Source: Paracoccaceae bacterium (lineage in GTDB: Bacteria; Pseudomonadota; Alphaproteobacteria; Rhodobacterales; Rhodobacteraceae). Taken from it: a stretch of DNA of 64,000 bases. The notes below the pieces were generated by a model. That model had not been told where the DNA came from, made no database searches, and saw nothing but the letters and a program-made list of their open reading frames with translations. Of this stretch, positions 26,487 through 35,406 are shown in pieces (position 1 is the stretch's first letter; every line of letters starts with the position of its first letter). The stretch spans positions 55,355 through 119,354 of the forward strand of contig PAPN01000039.1 in assembly GCA_002708925.1 (NCBI GenBank), given 5' to 3'. The position numbers and the translations under genes were made by a program.

Positions 26487-28280
26487 ATGACAACAAAAGA
26501 GGATGTCGCGGTTGAAAATATGGATCGTCTCAGTGCCAATCTGGCAAAGGTCGAAGAGCTGTCAAAGCGCCTGATCGCGGCGATGTCCAACCGTAAAGCT
26601 GCCAATCCCACCTTGAACTCTCCGGATCAAGAGGTGTTCATGAATGCAGCGACATCCTATTGGCAACAGATGTCCCATAATCCAGCTAAGTTATTTGAAT
26701 CGCAGCTGGAATTCTGGGGGAAGTCGGTCAAACATTTCATCGAGGCGCAGCAGGTTCTGGCCCAGGGCAAGCTTGAGGCCCCCGAAGACCCCACCCCCAC
26801 CGACCGCCGTTTCGCCAACCCTTTGTGGAAAACCAACCCCTATTTCAATTACGTCAAGCAGCAGTACATGCTGAACGCCGAGGCCCTGCGCGCCGCAGTG
26901 CAGAATATCGAGGATCTGGAGCCGATCGAGCGTAAGCGGCTGGATTACTTCTCGTCTCAGATCATCGACATGATGGCGCCGACCAACTTTTTGGGCACCA
27001 ATCCGGACGCGCTGGAAAAGGCGATGGAAACCGAGGGCGAATCTCTGGTGCGCGGATTAGAGAATCTTGTGGCCGATATCGAGGCCTCGGGCGGGGAATT
27101 GCTGGTGCGTCTTTCGGACGGCAACGCGTTCAAGTTGGGTGAAAATATCGGATCAACTCCAGGTAGTGTGGTTTTCCGCAACCGCATGATGGAGCTGATC
27201 CAGTACAAACCCACGACAGAGCAGGTCCACGCGACCCCGCTGATCATCTTTCCGCCCTGGATTAACAAATTCTACATCATGGATCTGAAACAACAGAACA
27301 GCCTGATCAAATGGATCACCGATCAGGGCTATACGCTGTTCGTGGTGTCCTGGGTGAACCCCGATCCGTCCTATCGCGACGTCGGCATGGAAGACTATAT
27401 CGAGGACGGTTTCCTGGCCGCCATCGCAGAGGTCAAATCCATCACGGGGCAGGAACAGGTCAATGCGGTGGGCTATTGCATCGCCGGGACCACGCTGTCG
27501 CTGACCCTGTCGCTGATGAAACATCGCGGGGATAAGTCGGTCAAATCGGCGACCTTCTTTACCACGCTGACGGATTTCTCGGATCAGGGGGAATTCACGC
27601 CCTTCCTGCAAAACGATTTCATCGACGGGATCGAAAAAGAGGTCGATGAAATCGGCGTTCTGCGGTCCTTTATCATGGCGCGGACTTTCTCGTTTCTGCG
27701 CTCGAACGATCTGATCTATGGCCCGGCGATCCGCAGCTATATGATGGGCGAGGCCCCGCCGGCCTTTGATCTGCTTTATTGGAACGGGGACGGGGCGAAC
27801 CTGCCGGCCAAGATGGCCAAGGATTATCTACGCAAGCTGTGCCAATCGAATGAATTCGCCGAGGGCGGTGTGGAATTCCTGAACGAGCGGCTGCAAAGCT
27901 CGGATATCGACATTCCCACCTATTTCATCGCCTGCGAGACCGATCATATCGCCGCGTGGAAAGACAGCTATCGCGGCGCGCAGAAGTTCGGCTCGAAGAA
28001 CAAGACATTCGTGGTTTCGGAGTCGGGGCATATCGCGGGCATCGTGAATCCACCGTCGAAAAAGAAATACGGCCATTACACGAATTCCGACATGTCCCTG
28101 TCATCGGACGAGTGGATAAAGACGGCAAAGTTCCACGAAGGATCGTGGTGGCCGCGGTGGGAATCCTGGCTGGCCAAGCGCTCGGGCAAGATGATTCCAG
28201 CGCGAGAGCCCGGAGATTCGAATCACCCAGAGTTGTGTCCGGCCCCCGGAACTTACGTAGCGACACCCGCAACCTTCTGA
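26487..28280 (+). CDS. phaC: Class I polyhydroxyalkanoate synthase
   Basis: Polymerises (R)-3-hydroxyacyl-CoA into PHA on granule surfaces. The 597 residues carry the N-terminal PhaC region (SYWQQMSHNPAKLFESQLEFW) and an alpha/beta hydrolase catalytic part: VNPDPSYRDVGMEDYIEDG, the nucleophile elbow VGYCIAGTTL with Cys331 (the lipase-like box ends AG rather than GG), IACETDHIAAWKDSY with the Asp, and SESGHIAGIVNPP with the His. Length fits class I. It heads phaC-phaP-phaR on the plus strand, 126 bases from divergent phaZ. Confidence 0.95.
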   Translation: MTTKEDVAVENMDRLSANLAKVEELSKRLIAAMSNRKAANPTLNSPDQEVFMNAATSYWQQMSHNPAKLFESQLEFWGKSVKHFIEAQQVLAQGKLEAPEDPTPTDRRFANPLWKTNPYFNYVKQQYMLNAEALRAAVQNIEDLEPIERKRLDYFSSQIIDMMAPTNFLGTNPDALEKAMETEGESLVRGLENLVADIEASGGELLVRLSDGNAFKLGENIGSTPGSVVFRNRMMELIQYKPTTEQVHATPLIIFPPWINKFYIMDLKQQNSLIKWITDQGYTLFVVSWVNPDPSYRDVGMEDYIEDGFLAAIAEVKSITGQEQVNAVGYCIAGTTLSLTLSLMKHRGDKSVKSATFFTTLTDFSDQGEFTPFLQNDFIDGIEKEVDEIGVLRSFIMARTFSFLRSNDLIYGPAIRSYMMGEAPPAFDLLYWNGDGANLPAKMAKDYLRKLCQSNEFAEGGVEFLNERLQSSDIDIPTYFIACETDHIAAWKDSYRGAQKFGSKNKTFVVSESGHIAGIVNPPSKKKYGHYTNSDMSLSSDEWIKTAKFHEGSWWPRWESWLAKRSGKMIPAREPGDSNHPELCPAPGTYVATPATF

Positions 28281-28304
28281 TTTCTCAGTGGAAACATCTA
28301 CTTT

Positions 28305-28344
28305 CTGCGCCGCAGCATAAATCTCTTGATTTTCTGCGGTGCAG
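28305..28344. promoter_or_regulatory. Two PhaR-type boxes upstream of phaP
   Basis: CTGC-GCC-GCAG (28305-28315) and CTGC-GGT-GCAG (28334-28344) lie 29 bases apart, each inside a longer direct repeat (TTCTGCGCCGCAGCAT and TTCTGCGGTGCAGCAT). Paired sites of this form upstream of phaP are where Paracoccus PhaR represses phasin expression until PHA is present. Confidence 0.75.
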
Positions 28345-28409
28345 CATTCATATTCCTTGTAGTTGCAGAGACCGGGGTGGGCCCGGACAGCACGCAAAGG
28401 AATTTAGCA

Positions 28410-28859
28410 ATGGCTACCAAAACCGCTCAAGACTTCACCGGCATCATGAAAGACATGATGGGTTCGTTCCCCGTGGACACCAAAGCCTTCGAAGACGCCT
28501 TCAAAAACCAGGCCTCGCTGAACGAGAAACTGACCAGCGTCGCACTGAGCGCTGCCGAGAAATCCTCGGACATCTCGTCGAAATGGACCAAAGAAACCCT
28601 GTCCAAACTGGCTGACATGTCCAAAGCCAAGGCCGAACCGGCCGATTACGCCAAGGCCCTGACCGATTTCGCTTCGGCTTCGGCTGAAACTGCCGCCGAA
28701 AACATGGCTGCTTTCGCTGAAATCGCCAAGAAAGTTCAGATGGACACCGTCGAGCTGCTGATGGCTGCTGGCAAAGACATCACCGAAGAAGCTTCGGCCG
28801 CTGTTCAGAAAGCCACCAAAGAAGCCACCGAAGCCGCGAAAAAAGTCGCTTCGAAGTAA
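28410..28859 (+). CDS. phaP: Phasin (PHA granule-associated protein)
   Basis: A 149-residue helical, amphipathic protein that coats PHA granules and controls their size. It is Ala/Lys/Glu-rich and has almost continuous heptad-like helices (SLNEKLTSVALSAAEKSSDIS, AENMAAFAEIAKKVQMD, AAVQKATKEATEAAKKVASK), with the phasin core SSDISSKWTKETLSKLADMSKAK. No Cys. The codon use is the strongly biased type of a highly expressed gene. The ATG at 28410 lies after the two PhaR-type boxes, and an intrinsic terminator follows, so it can be transcribed alone. Confidence 0.92.
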   Translation: MATKTAQDFTGIMKDMMGSFPVDTKAFEDAFKNQASLNEKLTSVALSAAEKSSDISSKWTKETLSKLADMSKAKAEPADYAKALTDFASASAETAAENMAAFAEIAKKVQMDTVELLMAAGKDITEEASAAVQKATKEATEAAKKVASK

Positions 28860-28906
28860 TCGCGCTATCGCCGCATCGACCTCCTCCCAAATAGATGCGT
28901 AGCGTG

Positions 28907-28939
28907 GGGTGGGCAGAAATGCCCGCCCTTTCTTTTTGT
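28907..28939 (+). terminator. Rho-independent terminator after phaP
   Basis: A nine-base stem GGGTGGGCA/TGCCCGCCC (28907-28915, 28920-28928, one G-U pair) with loop GAAA is followed by TTTCTTTTTG. It separates the abundant phaP message from phaR. Confidence 0.8.
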
Positions 28940-28960
28940 TTGCAGGTGTCGTAGGCTTTG

Positions 28961-28971
28961 CTGCAGTGCTG
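28961..28971. promoter_or_regulatory. Degenerate PhaR-type box in front of phaR
   Basis: CTGC-AGT-GCTG matches CTGC-N3-GCAG at seven of eight fixed positions and lies 20 bases before the phaR start, consistent with autoregulation. Confidence 0.4.
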
Positions 28972-28990
28972 CATTCAGGGAGGACTGTCC

Positions 28991-29560
28991 GTGGCAGAAG
29001 ACAACAAACCGCTTTTGATCAAACGCTATGCAAGCCGGCGTTTGTACAATACGGAAACCAGCGATTACGTCACGCTGGAAGATATCGCCGGCTTCATTCG
29101 CGAAGGCCGCGAAGTGCAGATCGTCGATCTGAAATCAGGCGATGACCTGACGCGCCAATATCTGCTGCAAATCATTGCCGAACACGAAAGCCGCGGGGAA
29201 AACGTGCTGCCTGTCAATATCCTGACGGATCTGGTGCGCACGTATACCAATCAGGCGGGCTCGGTCGTGCCGCAGTTTTTGCAGACTTATTTCGATATGT
29301 TCCGCGATGGTCAGTCGAAGATGATGGAAAGCATGTCCAAGGCCAATCCGATGGCCACCATGCCCGCTTTCGAAGCGATGCAAGCCCAGCAAGAGGCCTT
29401 TATGAAGGCGATGACCGGCGGGATGCAGCAGCCCTGGACCAGCAGCGGGCCGGCGCCCGAAGGCGGGGCCGAGCCTGCGGAAGAGGGCGGCGAAAACCTG
29501 GATGCGATCAAGCAGCAGCTGGCCGAGCTTCAAGACAAGCTGTCCAAGATGGGCAAATGA
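28991..29560 (+). CDS. phaR: Polyhydroxyalkanoate synthesis repressor PhaR
   Basis: A PHA-sensing repressor that binds both DNA and PHA granules. The N-terminal PHB/PHA accumulation regulator domain is complete: KPLLIKRYASRRLYNTETSDYVTLEDI, then REVQIVDLKSGDDLTRQYLLQII. The PHA-binding region SVVPQFLQTYFDMFRDGQSKMMESM follows, with a Met/Gln/Pro-rich tail. The start is the GTG at 28991, placed after GGGAGGACTGTCC; an in-frame ATG at 28958 would overlap the operator-like sequence. 189 residues. The likely targets are the CTGC-N3-GCAG boxes at 26452, 28305, 28334 and 28961. Confidence 0.92.
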   Translation: MAEDNKPLLIKRYASRRLYNTETSDYVTLEDIAGFIREGREVQIVDLKSGDDLTRQYLLQIIAEHESRGENVLPVNILTDLVRTYTNQAGSVVPQFLQTYFDMFRDGQSKMMESMSKANPMATMPAFEAMQAQQEAFMKAMTGGMQQPWTSSGPAPEGGAEPAEEGGENLDAIKQQLAELQDKLSKMGK

Positions 29561-29566
29561 TTTCAT

Positions 29567-30532
29567 ATGGTTGATAGCCCCGGACGTATCACGCTCTGGG
29601 GTGTCGAAGTCTTTGTGGCCACTGCCGAGGAAGGAGGAATCTCGGCGGCGGCGCGCAGGCTGGGGGCCAGCCCCTCGGCGATCAGCCAGCAGCTGACCAA
29701 TCTGGAAACCGCGATTGGCGCGACGCTGTTGCAACGCAACACGCGCCCCATTGCGCTGACCCCCGCCGGAGAGCTGTTTCGCCGGCGGGCCTCAGCCATT
29801 CTGAACGAGGCGGCGCTGGCGCGGGCCGAGCTGGCGATGGCGGATATGACGGCGCTGACCCGGTTCCGTCTGGGCGTGATCGAGGATTTCGAGGCCGACG
29901 TGACGCCTTTGTTGCTGACCGGGCTGGCCGCGCAGCTGAAGGGGGCGCAGTTCCTTCTGGAAACTGGGGCCAGCCATTCTCTGCATGATCAGCTGGATGC
30001 CCGCGCGCTGGACGTTGTTGTGGCGGCGGAAATGGGGGCGCGCGCCGATTGGGCCGAAGAGCACCCGGTCCTGACCGAGGGATTCGTGGCCGTGGCCCCC
30101 GTCGGGCAGATCGACAAGGCGCAGGATCTGCTGATGCAATTGCAGAAACTGCCGTTGGTGCAATACACGACGCGGCATTACATGGGGCGTTTGCTGGCCA
30201 ATCATCTGGCGCGGCAGAATTTGCCTCTGTCGCATCGGTTCGAGCTGGACAGCTATCACGCCATTCTGGCCTTGGTTGCGCAGGGGGCGGGGTGGTCGAT
30301 CCTGCCGCCCTTGGCGTTGATGCGGGCGCGGCGGTTCGCGCATCAGCTGGATGTATTCGAATTGCCGTTTGAACAGCTGACCCGCACGATCACCGTCACT
30401 GCGCGCAAGGATCTGTTGCAAGATATGCCCGGCCAGGTCGCTGCGCAGCTGAAACCGATCCTGTCCGAGGTCATTCTGACCCCGGCGATCGAGGCCTATC
30501 CCTTTATGAAAAAGGTGCTGACCCTGCGCTAG
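29567..30532 (+). CDS. LysR family transcriptional regulator
   Basis: A 321-residue LysR-type regulator. The winged helix-turn-helix is at the N-terminus (VEVFVATAEEGGISAAARRLGASPSAISQQLTNLE), followed by LLQRNTRPIALTPAGELFRRRA and a periplasmic-binding-protein-like effector domain (LGVIEDFEADVTPLLL, VVAAEMGARADW, AQGAGWSILPPLAL). It begins six bases after the phaR stop, so it is probably co-transcribed. Its 3' end meets the DegT aminotransferase gene tail to tail with a five-base gap, which makes the amine-catabolism island a possible target by proximity only. Confidence 0.85.
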   Translation: MVDSPGRITLWGVEVFVATAEEGGISAAARRLGASPSAISQQLTNLETAIGATLLQRNTRPIALTPAGELFRRRASAILNEAALARAELAMADMTALTRFRLGVIEDFEADVTPLLLTGLAAQLKGAQFLLETGASHSLHDQLDARALDVVVAAEMGARADWAEEHPVLTEGFVAVAPVGQIDKAQDLLMQLQKLPLVQYTTRHYMGRLLANHLARQNLPLSHRFELDSYHAILALVAQGAGWSILPPLALMRARRFAHQLDVFELPFEQLTRTITVTARKDLLQDMPGQVAAQLKPILSEVILTPAIEAYPFMKKVLTLR

Positions 30533-30537
30533 CGACT

Positions 30538-31752
30538 TCAGGCCGTGGCGCGCAGGTTCCCCATAACATCCTGGGCGGCGCGGATCAGCGCCTCGGCGAT
30601 CAGGTCCAGCTCGGGCAGTTGCAGACGGGCGGGCAGGCGGGCATCGCAGGCCTTCATCAGCATGTCGCGGGTTTGCGGCAGGTCGGGGATGTGATCCAGG
30701 AATTGCCAGTTCCAGAAGGCGCGAGCATTATCCGTGCTCAGCCCGAAAATCTGCACCTTGACCCCCCGTTTGGCAGCGGCCCCTTCGAAGGCGCGGACCT
30801 CGTCCTCGTTCATGCCGACCAGGTTGAACTGGATGGAATCCGGCGCGCGTTCCTCGGGGTCCAGCTTTTCGGGGACGTTGATCCAGGGGGATTGGTTCAG
30901 CTTATCGGCCACATAGTCATGATTGCGGCGGCCATCGCGGACACGGCGGGCGATTTCATCCAGTTGGGGGCGGACAATCGCGGCGGACAGATTGTTCAGG
31001 CGCAGATTGTACAGGGGCAGCTGATTTTGCCACCGGCCAAAGGCCTCGGCCAGGGCCTGGGCATCCGCGTCCGTCTGGCACTGGTGCTTTTTCCAGTTGT
31101 GTTCGTAAGCGCCGGACATGATGACCGCGCGGGCGACAATATCGGGGTCATTGGTGATCATCACCCCGCCTTCGCCTGAATTCAGCAGCTTGTAGCTTTG
31201 GAATGAAAAACAGCCTACATCGCCAATCGTGCCGATTTTATGCCCATGCCAGCGGGTGCCCAGCGAGTGGGCGGCATCCTCGATCACCGGGATGTTGCGG
31301 GCCTGGCACAGCGCCATGATCGCATCCATATCCGAGGTATGCCCGCGCATGTGGCTGATGATCACCGCGTCGATATTGTCATCCAGCCGGGTGGCGAAAT
31401 CCTCGATGTCCAGGCGATAGTTTTCGCCCACTTCGGCCAGAACAGGCTCGCAATCGGCGTGCACGATGGAGGATGGCACCGCGGCAAAGGTAAAGGCCGG
31501 GATCAGCACCCGCGCGCCGCGCGGCAGGCCCAGGGCCTTCAGCGACAGGAACAGCGCGGCCGAGCAAGACGACACCGCCAGCGCGTATTTTACCCCCATG
31601 AAGGCGGCGAACTCTTTTTCCAGCAGCGATACCGGCGCGTTTTCCGGCGCGGTATAGCGGAACAAGTCCCCGGTTTGCAGCAGCCGTTCAATCTCGGTGC
31701 GGGCGGATTCGGGGATGGGCTCGGCGTCATAAACATTCGGAGGCAAAGTCAT
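30538..31752 (-). CDS. DegT/DnrJ/EryC1-family aminotransferase
   Basis: A 404-residue PLP aminotransferase of the family that handles sugar and other amines. PLP Lys188 is in FSFQSYKLLNSGEGG, the phosphate-binding Ser region is AVSSCSAALFLSLKAL, and IPVIEDAAHSLG supplies the Asp that contacts the PLP ring nitrogen. It starts 152 bases after the FAD oxidase and is the last gene of the nine-gene minus block. In that setting it may transaminate an amino group of the amine or its aldehyde product, in place of PuuE. That role is inferred from location alone. Confidence 0.8.
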   Translation of the reverse strand: MTLPPNVYDAEPIPESARTEIERLLQTGDLFRYTAPENAPVSLLEKEFAAFMGVKYALAVSSCSAALFLSLKALGLPRGARVLIPAFTFAAVPSSIVHADCEPVLAEVGENYRLDIEDFATRLDDNIDAVIISHMRGHTSDMDAIMALCQARNIPVIEDAAHSLGTRWHGHKIGTIGDVGCFSFQSYKLLNSGEGGVMITNDPDIVARAVIMSGAYEHNWKKHQCQTDADAQALAEAFGRWQNQLPLYNLRLNNLSAAIVRPQLDEIARRVRDGRRNHDYVADKLNQSPWINVPEKLDPEERAPDSIQFNLVGMNEDEVRAFEGAAAKRGVKVQIFGLSTDNARAFWNWQFLDHIPDLPQTRDMLMKACDARLPARLQLPELDLIAEALIRAAQDVMGNLRATA

Positions 31753-31904
31753 CTTCGGGATTCCTGAATAACATTTTCAGGAATTGTTAAAGCAGAGGGG
31801 GCCGAAAGCCAAATGAAATTCAGATGACGCGGCGGTATGGCACGCGCAACATATCGCCTGAATTGGGGGGGCTTTGTGTCTGACTGTCGGTTTGGCAGGG
31901 GGGC

Positions 31905-33209
31905 TTAGATCCCCAGCCTGTCGCGCATCGCGAACCATGTCATCGCCATCACCAGCAGCGGGCTGCGAAACGCGGCCCCGCCCGGAAAGGCCGTTGTCGG
32001 CAGCCGGGACATCACGTCGAACCCTTCGGCATCGCCCTGAATTGCCCGCGCCATCAGCATCCCCGCATGGGTGGCCGTGCCCAGCCCGTGCCCCGAATAC
32101 CCCGAGCCAGACAGTATCGTTTTGCCCACCCGCGCCAGGTAGGGCAGGCGCTTCATCGTGATCCCCAGTGTGCCCCCCCAGGCATAGTCGATGCGGACGT
32201 CCTTCAGATGCGGGAAAATCTCCAGCATCGGTTTGCGCACCTTGGCGGTGATGTCGGCAGGGAAGCGATAGCCATAGCTCTCGCCGCCGCCGAACAGCAG
32301 CCGCCCGTCCTGAGACAGCCGGAAGTAATTCACCACGAATTTGCTGTCCGCCACCGCGATATCCTGTGTCAGCACCTGCTGAGCCCGCTCGCCCAGAGGC
32401 TCGGTTGCGACCATGAAATTGTTGATCGGCATCACGCGGGCCGCGACCTTGCGGTTCAGCCCGCCCAGATAGCCATTGCAGGCCAGAATCACATGATCGG
32501 CCTGAATATGCCCCTGATCGGTGCGCACGGTGTTGGGCGCGCCATCCTGAATATGATGCACATGGGTGTTCTCATAGATCCGAACGCCCGCGGCCTGCGC
32601 CGCCCGCGCCAGCCCCAGGGCAAAGTTCAACGGATGCAGATGCGCGGCCCCCATATCCAGCACCCCGCCTTTATAAGCAGGCGAAGGGCAAATCCGCGCG
32701 CACTCCTCGGCACTCAGCGCCTGAATCTCGCTATAGCCATAGTCCCGCTGCATCAGCGCGGCATACTCGTGCAGATGCCCCACATCGGCCGCATCAAACC
32801 CGGTCCAGGCCACGCCGGGGCGCAGGTGGCAGTCAATCGCGTGCTTTGTAATCAGATGTCTGACCAGATCCTTGGCCTCTTCGCCCAGATCCCACAGCCG
32901 CCGGGCATCCTCTGGCAGAACCATCTTCTCCAGCGTGTCCTGCGGCTGGCGCTGGCCGCTGCCCAATTGCCCGCCATTGCGCCCCGAGGCCCCGAAACCG
33001 ACCCGGTGCGCCTCAAGAAGGGCCACGTCAAACCCGGCTTCGGCCAGATGCAGCGCGGCCGACAGCCCGGTATAGCCCGCGCCCACCACGCAGACATCCG
33101 CCTTATGCGCGCCCTTCAGCATCTCAAAAGGGGGCAGCCGATGCGCTGTGGCCGCGTACCAGCTGTCTGGGTACTGCCCGCGTTTGTCATTCGAATACAG
33201 CAGATCCAT
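31905..33209 (-). CDS. puuB: FAD-dependent amine oxidase, gamma-glutamylputrescine oxidase type
   Basis: A 434-residue DAO-family flavoenzyme. FAD binding is shown by ADVCVVGAGYTGLSAALHLAEAG near residue 40 and by FGASGRNGGQLGSGQR, typical of PuuB. FRLSQDGRLLFGGGESYGY and ILSGSGYSGHGLGTATHAG are the C-terminal FAD contacts. In the Puu pathway the enzyme oxidises a gamma-glutamylated amine to the aldehyde, releasing ammonia and H2O2. Here it follows the glutamine synthetase genes in the same direction, supporting that use. The exact amine could be putrescine or another primary amine. Confidence 0.85.
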   Translation of the reverse strand: MDLLYSNDKRGQYPDSWYAATAHRLPPFEMLKGAHKADVCVVGAGYTGLSAALHLAEAGFDVALLEAHRVGFGASGRNGGQLGSGQRQPQDTLEKMVLPEDARRLWDLGEEAKDLVRHLITKHAIDCHLRPGVAWTGFDAADVGHLHEYAALMQRDYGYSEIQALSAEECARICPSPAYKGGVLDMGAAHLHPLNFALGLARAAQAAGVRIYENTHVHHIQDGAPNTVRTDQGHIQADHVILACNGYLGGLNRKVAARVMPINNFMVATEPLGERAQQVLTQDIAVADSKFVVNYFRLSQDGRLLFGGGESYGYRFPADITAKVRKPMLEIFPHLKDVRIDYAWGGTLGITMKRLPYLARVGKTILSGSGYSGHGLGTATHAGMLMARAIQGDAEGFDVMSRLPTTAFPGGAAFRSPLLVMAMTWFAMRDRLGI

Positions 33210-33296
33210 GGCTTAACCTTTCCATCGGGCGCCCGCCCGAGCGCCCATCAGGGGCGCGAGATATCCAGCGCCGCCCGTCAGGGCGGCCCCTTTGGA

Positions 33297-34655
33297 TCAG
33301 ACGTTCAGCAGCAGGTGCTCCCGTTCCCAGGGGGAAATCACCTGCAAGAACTCTTCATACTCGGTCCGTTTGATGATCGAGTAGACGCGCGCGAAATCCG
33401 GGTGCAGGATTTCATGCAGATCCGAGGCCCCATCGAACAGATCCAAGGCCTGGCCCAGCACGCGGGGGATGTCCTCGTCGCCGTCATAGGCATCGCCCTT
33501 GAACTGCTTGTCGGGGCGTTTGCCCTCCATCAGCCCCAGGAATCCACAAGCCAAAGAGGCCGCGATGCCCAGGTAGGGGTTGCAGTCCATCCCGGCCAGA
33601 CGGTTTTCGACCCGCCGGGCCTTGGGGCCGGACAGTGGCACGCGAATCCCCGTCGTCCGGTTGTCCCGTCCCCATTCCAGATTGATCGGCGCGGCGTGGT
33701 CACGCACATACCGGCGATAGGAATTCACATAGGGCGCCAGCATCGCAATGGCCGAAGGCAGGTGGTTCTGCAAACCCGCGATAAAGTGGAAAAACGCATC
33801 CGTTTCCCCGCCCTGCGGCCCCGAAAAGATGTTCGAGCCATCCTCAAGGCTCAGGATCGAGTGGTGGATATGCATGGCGCTGCCCGGCTCGTCCGCGATC
33901 GGTTTGGCCATGAAAGTGGCAAAGCAATCGTGGCGCAGCGCGGCCTCGCGGATCAGCCGCTTGAAGTAGAACACCTGATCGGCCAGCGCCACCGGATCGC
34001 CATGCAGCAGGTTGATTTCCAGCTGGCCGGCGCCGCCTTCCTGGGTGATGCCGTCGATCTCCAGGCCCATGGCCTCGGCGAAATCATAGATGTCGTCAAT
34101 GACCGGGCCAAACTCGTCCACGGCGGACATCGAGTACGCCTGACGCGCCGCCGCCGGACGACCGGAACGGCCCATCATCGGCTCGATTTTCTTGGCCGGG
34201 TCGATGTTGCGCGCCACCAGGTAGAATTCCATTTCCGGCGCGACGACGGGTTCCCACCCCTGTTCGCGGTAAAGATTGACCACGCGTTTCAGCACATTCC
34301 GCGGGGCATAGGGGATCGGCTCGTCCTTGCGGTCATAGGCATCGTGGATCACCTGCAAGGTCCAGTCTCCGGTCCAGGGGGCGGCGGTGGCGGTGGACAT
34401 ATCGGGGCGCAGCATCATGTCGCGCTCGATAAAGCCCTCCTCGCCGGCGGCCTCGCCCCAATCGCCGGTGATGGTCTGGAAATAGATCGAGTCCGGCAGG
34501 TGAAAATAGTCCTGCTTTTCGAATTTTGACGCCGGAACCGCCTTGCCGCGTGCAATGCCCGGCAGGTCCGAGATGATACACTCGACCTCGTCCAGGCGCC
34601 GTTCCGCCAGGTAGGCTTGCGCCGCTTCGGGGAGTGTTTTGATCCAGTTGCTCAT
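33297..34655 (-). CDS. puuA: Glutamine-synthetase-like gamma-glutamyl-amine ligase (PuuA type), copy 1
   Basis: A 452-residue glutamine-synthetase fold enzyme that would join glutamate to an amine using ATP. Visible motifs: the N-terminal VECIISDLPGIARGKAVP, catalytic VVAPEMEFYLV, the ATP/amine region GQLEINLLHGDPVALADQVFYFK, the HIHHSILSLEDGSN strand and NLEWGRDNRTTGIRVP. These wordings separate it from ammonium-assimilating GlnA. Overlaps the upstream amidotransferase by four bases (34652-34655), so the two are translationally coupled. It lies 87 bases ahead of the FAD oxidase. Confidence 0.85.
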   Translation of the reverse strand: MSNWIKTLPEAAQAYLAERRLDEVECIISDLPGIARGKAVPASKFEKQDYFHLPDSIYFQTITGDWGEAAGEEGFIERDMMLRPDMSTATAAPWTGDWTLQVIHDAYDRKDEPIPYAPRNVLKRVVNLYREQGWEPVVAPEMEFYLVARNIDPAKKIEPMMGRSGRPAAARQAYSMSAVDEFGPVIDDIYDFAEAMGLEIDGITQEGGAGQLEINLLHGDPVALADQVFYFKRLIREAALRHDCFATFMAKPIADEPGSAMHIHHSILSLEDGSNIFSGPQGGETDAFFHFIAGLQNHLPSAIAMLAPYVNSYRRYVRDHAAPINLEWGRDNRTTGIRVPLSGPKARRVENRLAGMDCNPYLGIAASLACGFLGLMEGKRPDKQFKGDAYDGDEDIPRVLGQALDLFDGASDLHEILHPDFARVYSIIKRTEYEEFLQVISPWEREHLLLNV

Positions 34656-35332
34656 ATCTTCTCTCCCTTCAGGACGCGGGCCATTTGCTGACCGATTTCC
34701 CCCCCGTCGACGGGGGCCTCCAACGCTGCGGTAGCCTGGGTGATCAAGTCATCAGGCACCACGCCGGGCGCGCGATGTTCCAGCAGGACACGGATTTCCG
34801 TGGCGGTGAATTCAGGATGGGGCTGCAGCGTCAGAATATTGTCGCCGATCGCCAGAACCGCATTCTCGCAGAAGTCATTTGATCCCAGAACCCGCGTGTT
34901 TTCAGGCAGTTCCACCACCTGATCCTGGTGCCAGGCGTTCAGCTGCACCTGGCGTCCGTTCAGATCATAGCTTTGCCGGCCCGTGGCCCAGCCGCCCTCG
35001 AACTTGACGACTTTCCCGCCCAGAGCCTGCGCGATGATCTGATGCCCAAAGCAGACCCCGACCATCGGACGCCCGGCATCGCGAATGGCGCGGATCAGCG
35101 TTTCCAGCGGGGGGATCCAGGGGTGATCTTCATAGGCACCATGTTTGGATCCGGTGATCAGCCAGGCATCGGCGGCCTCGGGGCCCGAGGGAAACTGGCC
35201 GTCCACCACCTCCCATGTTTCAAAGGTAAACCCGTGCCCGTCCAGCAGACGCCGGAACATGGCCGCGTAATCCCCCGAGGTTTCCATCATCTGATCGGGC
35301 ACATGGCCCGTTTGCAGGATGCCGATTTTCAT
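34652..35332 (-). CDS. Class I glutamine amidotransferase-like hydrolase
   Basis: A 226-residue stand-alone GATase domain similar to the GMP synthase glutaminase. The catalytic Cys is in MVGVCFGHQIIAQALGG and the His/Glu pair is in LTLQPHPEFTATEI. It stands where PuuD (gamma-glutamyl-GABA hydrolase, peptidase C26) stands in the E. coli pathway, but it is of the guaA-like class rather than the PuuD class. Removal of the glutamyl group is therefore a reasonable inference, not an established activity. Cytoplasmic. Between the two PuuA-like genes, coupled to the downstream one. Confidence 0.8.
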   Translation of the reverse strand: MKIGILQTGHVPDQMMETSGDYAAMFRRLLDGHGFTFETWEVVDGQFPSGPEAADAWLITGSKHGAYEDHPWIPPLETLIRAIRDAGRPMVGVCFGHQIIAQALGGKVVKFEGGWATGRQSYDLNGRQVQLNAWHQDQVVELPENTRVLGSNDFCENAVLAIGDNILTLQPHPEFTATEIRVLLEHRAPGVVPDDLITQATAALEAPVDGGEIGQQMARVLKGEKI

Positions 35333-35406
35333 AAGTCACCATTGTCGTTGATGGCAGGACTGTATCCCTGCCGCCCTGAAGGAACAAGTTGCGGAACCCG
35401 CCGGGA

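Noticed and set aside
32067..34529. An 820-codon open frame on the plus strand opposite the FAD oxidase and a PuuA-like gene
   Set aside because: It is antisense across two genes with clear motifs and has the Arg/Gln/His-rich make-up of a shadow frame. No RBS or family motif.
34652..35332. Naming the amidotransferase PuuD
   Set aside because: The motifs are those of guaA-like class I GATases (VGVCFGHQ, QPHPEF), not of the peptidase C26 type PuuD, so no symbol was given.
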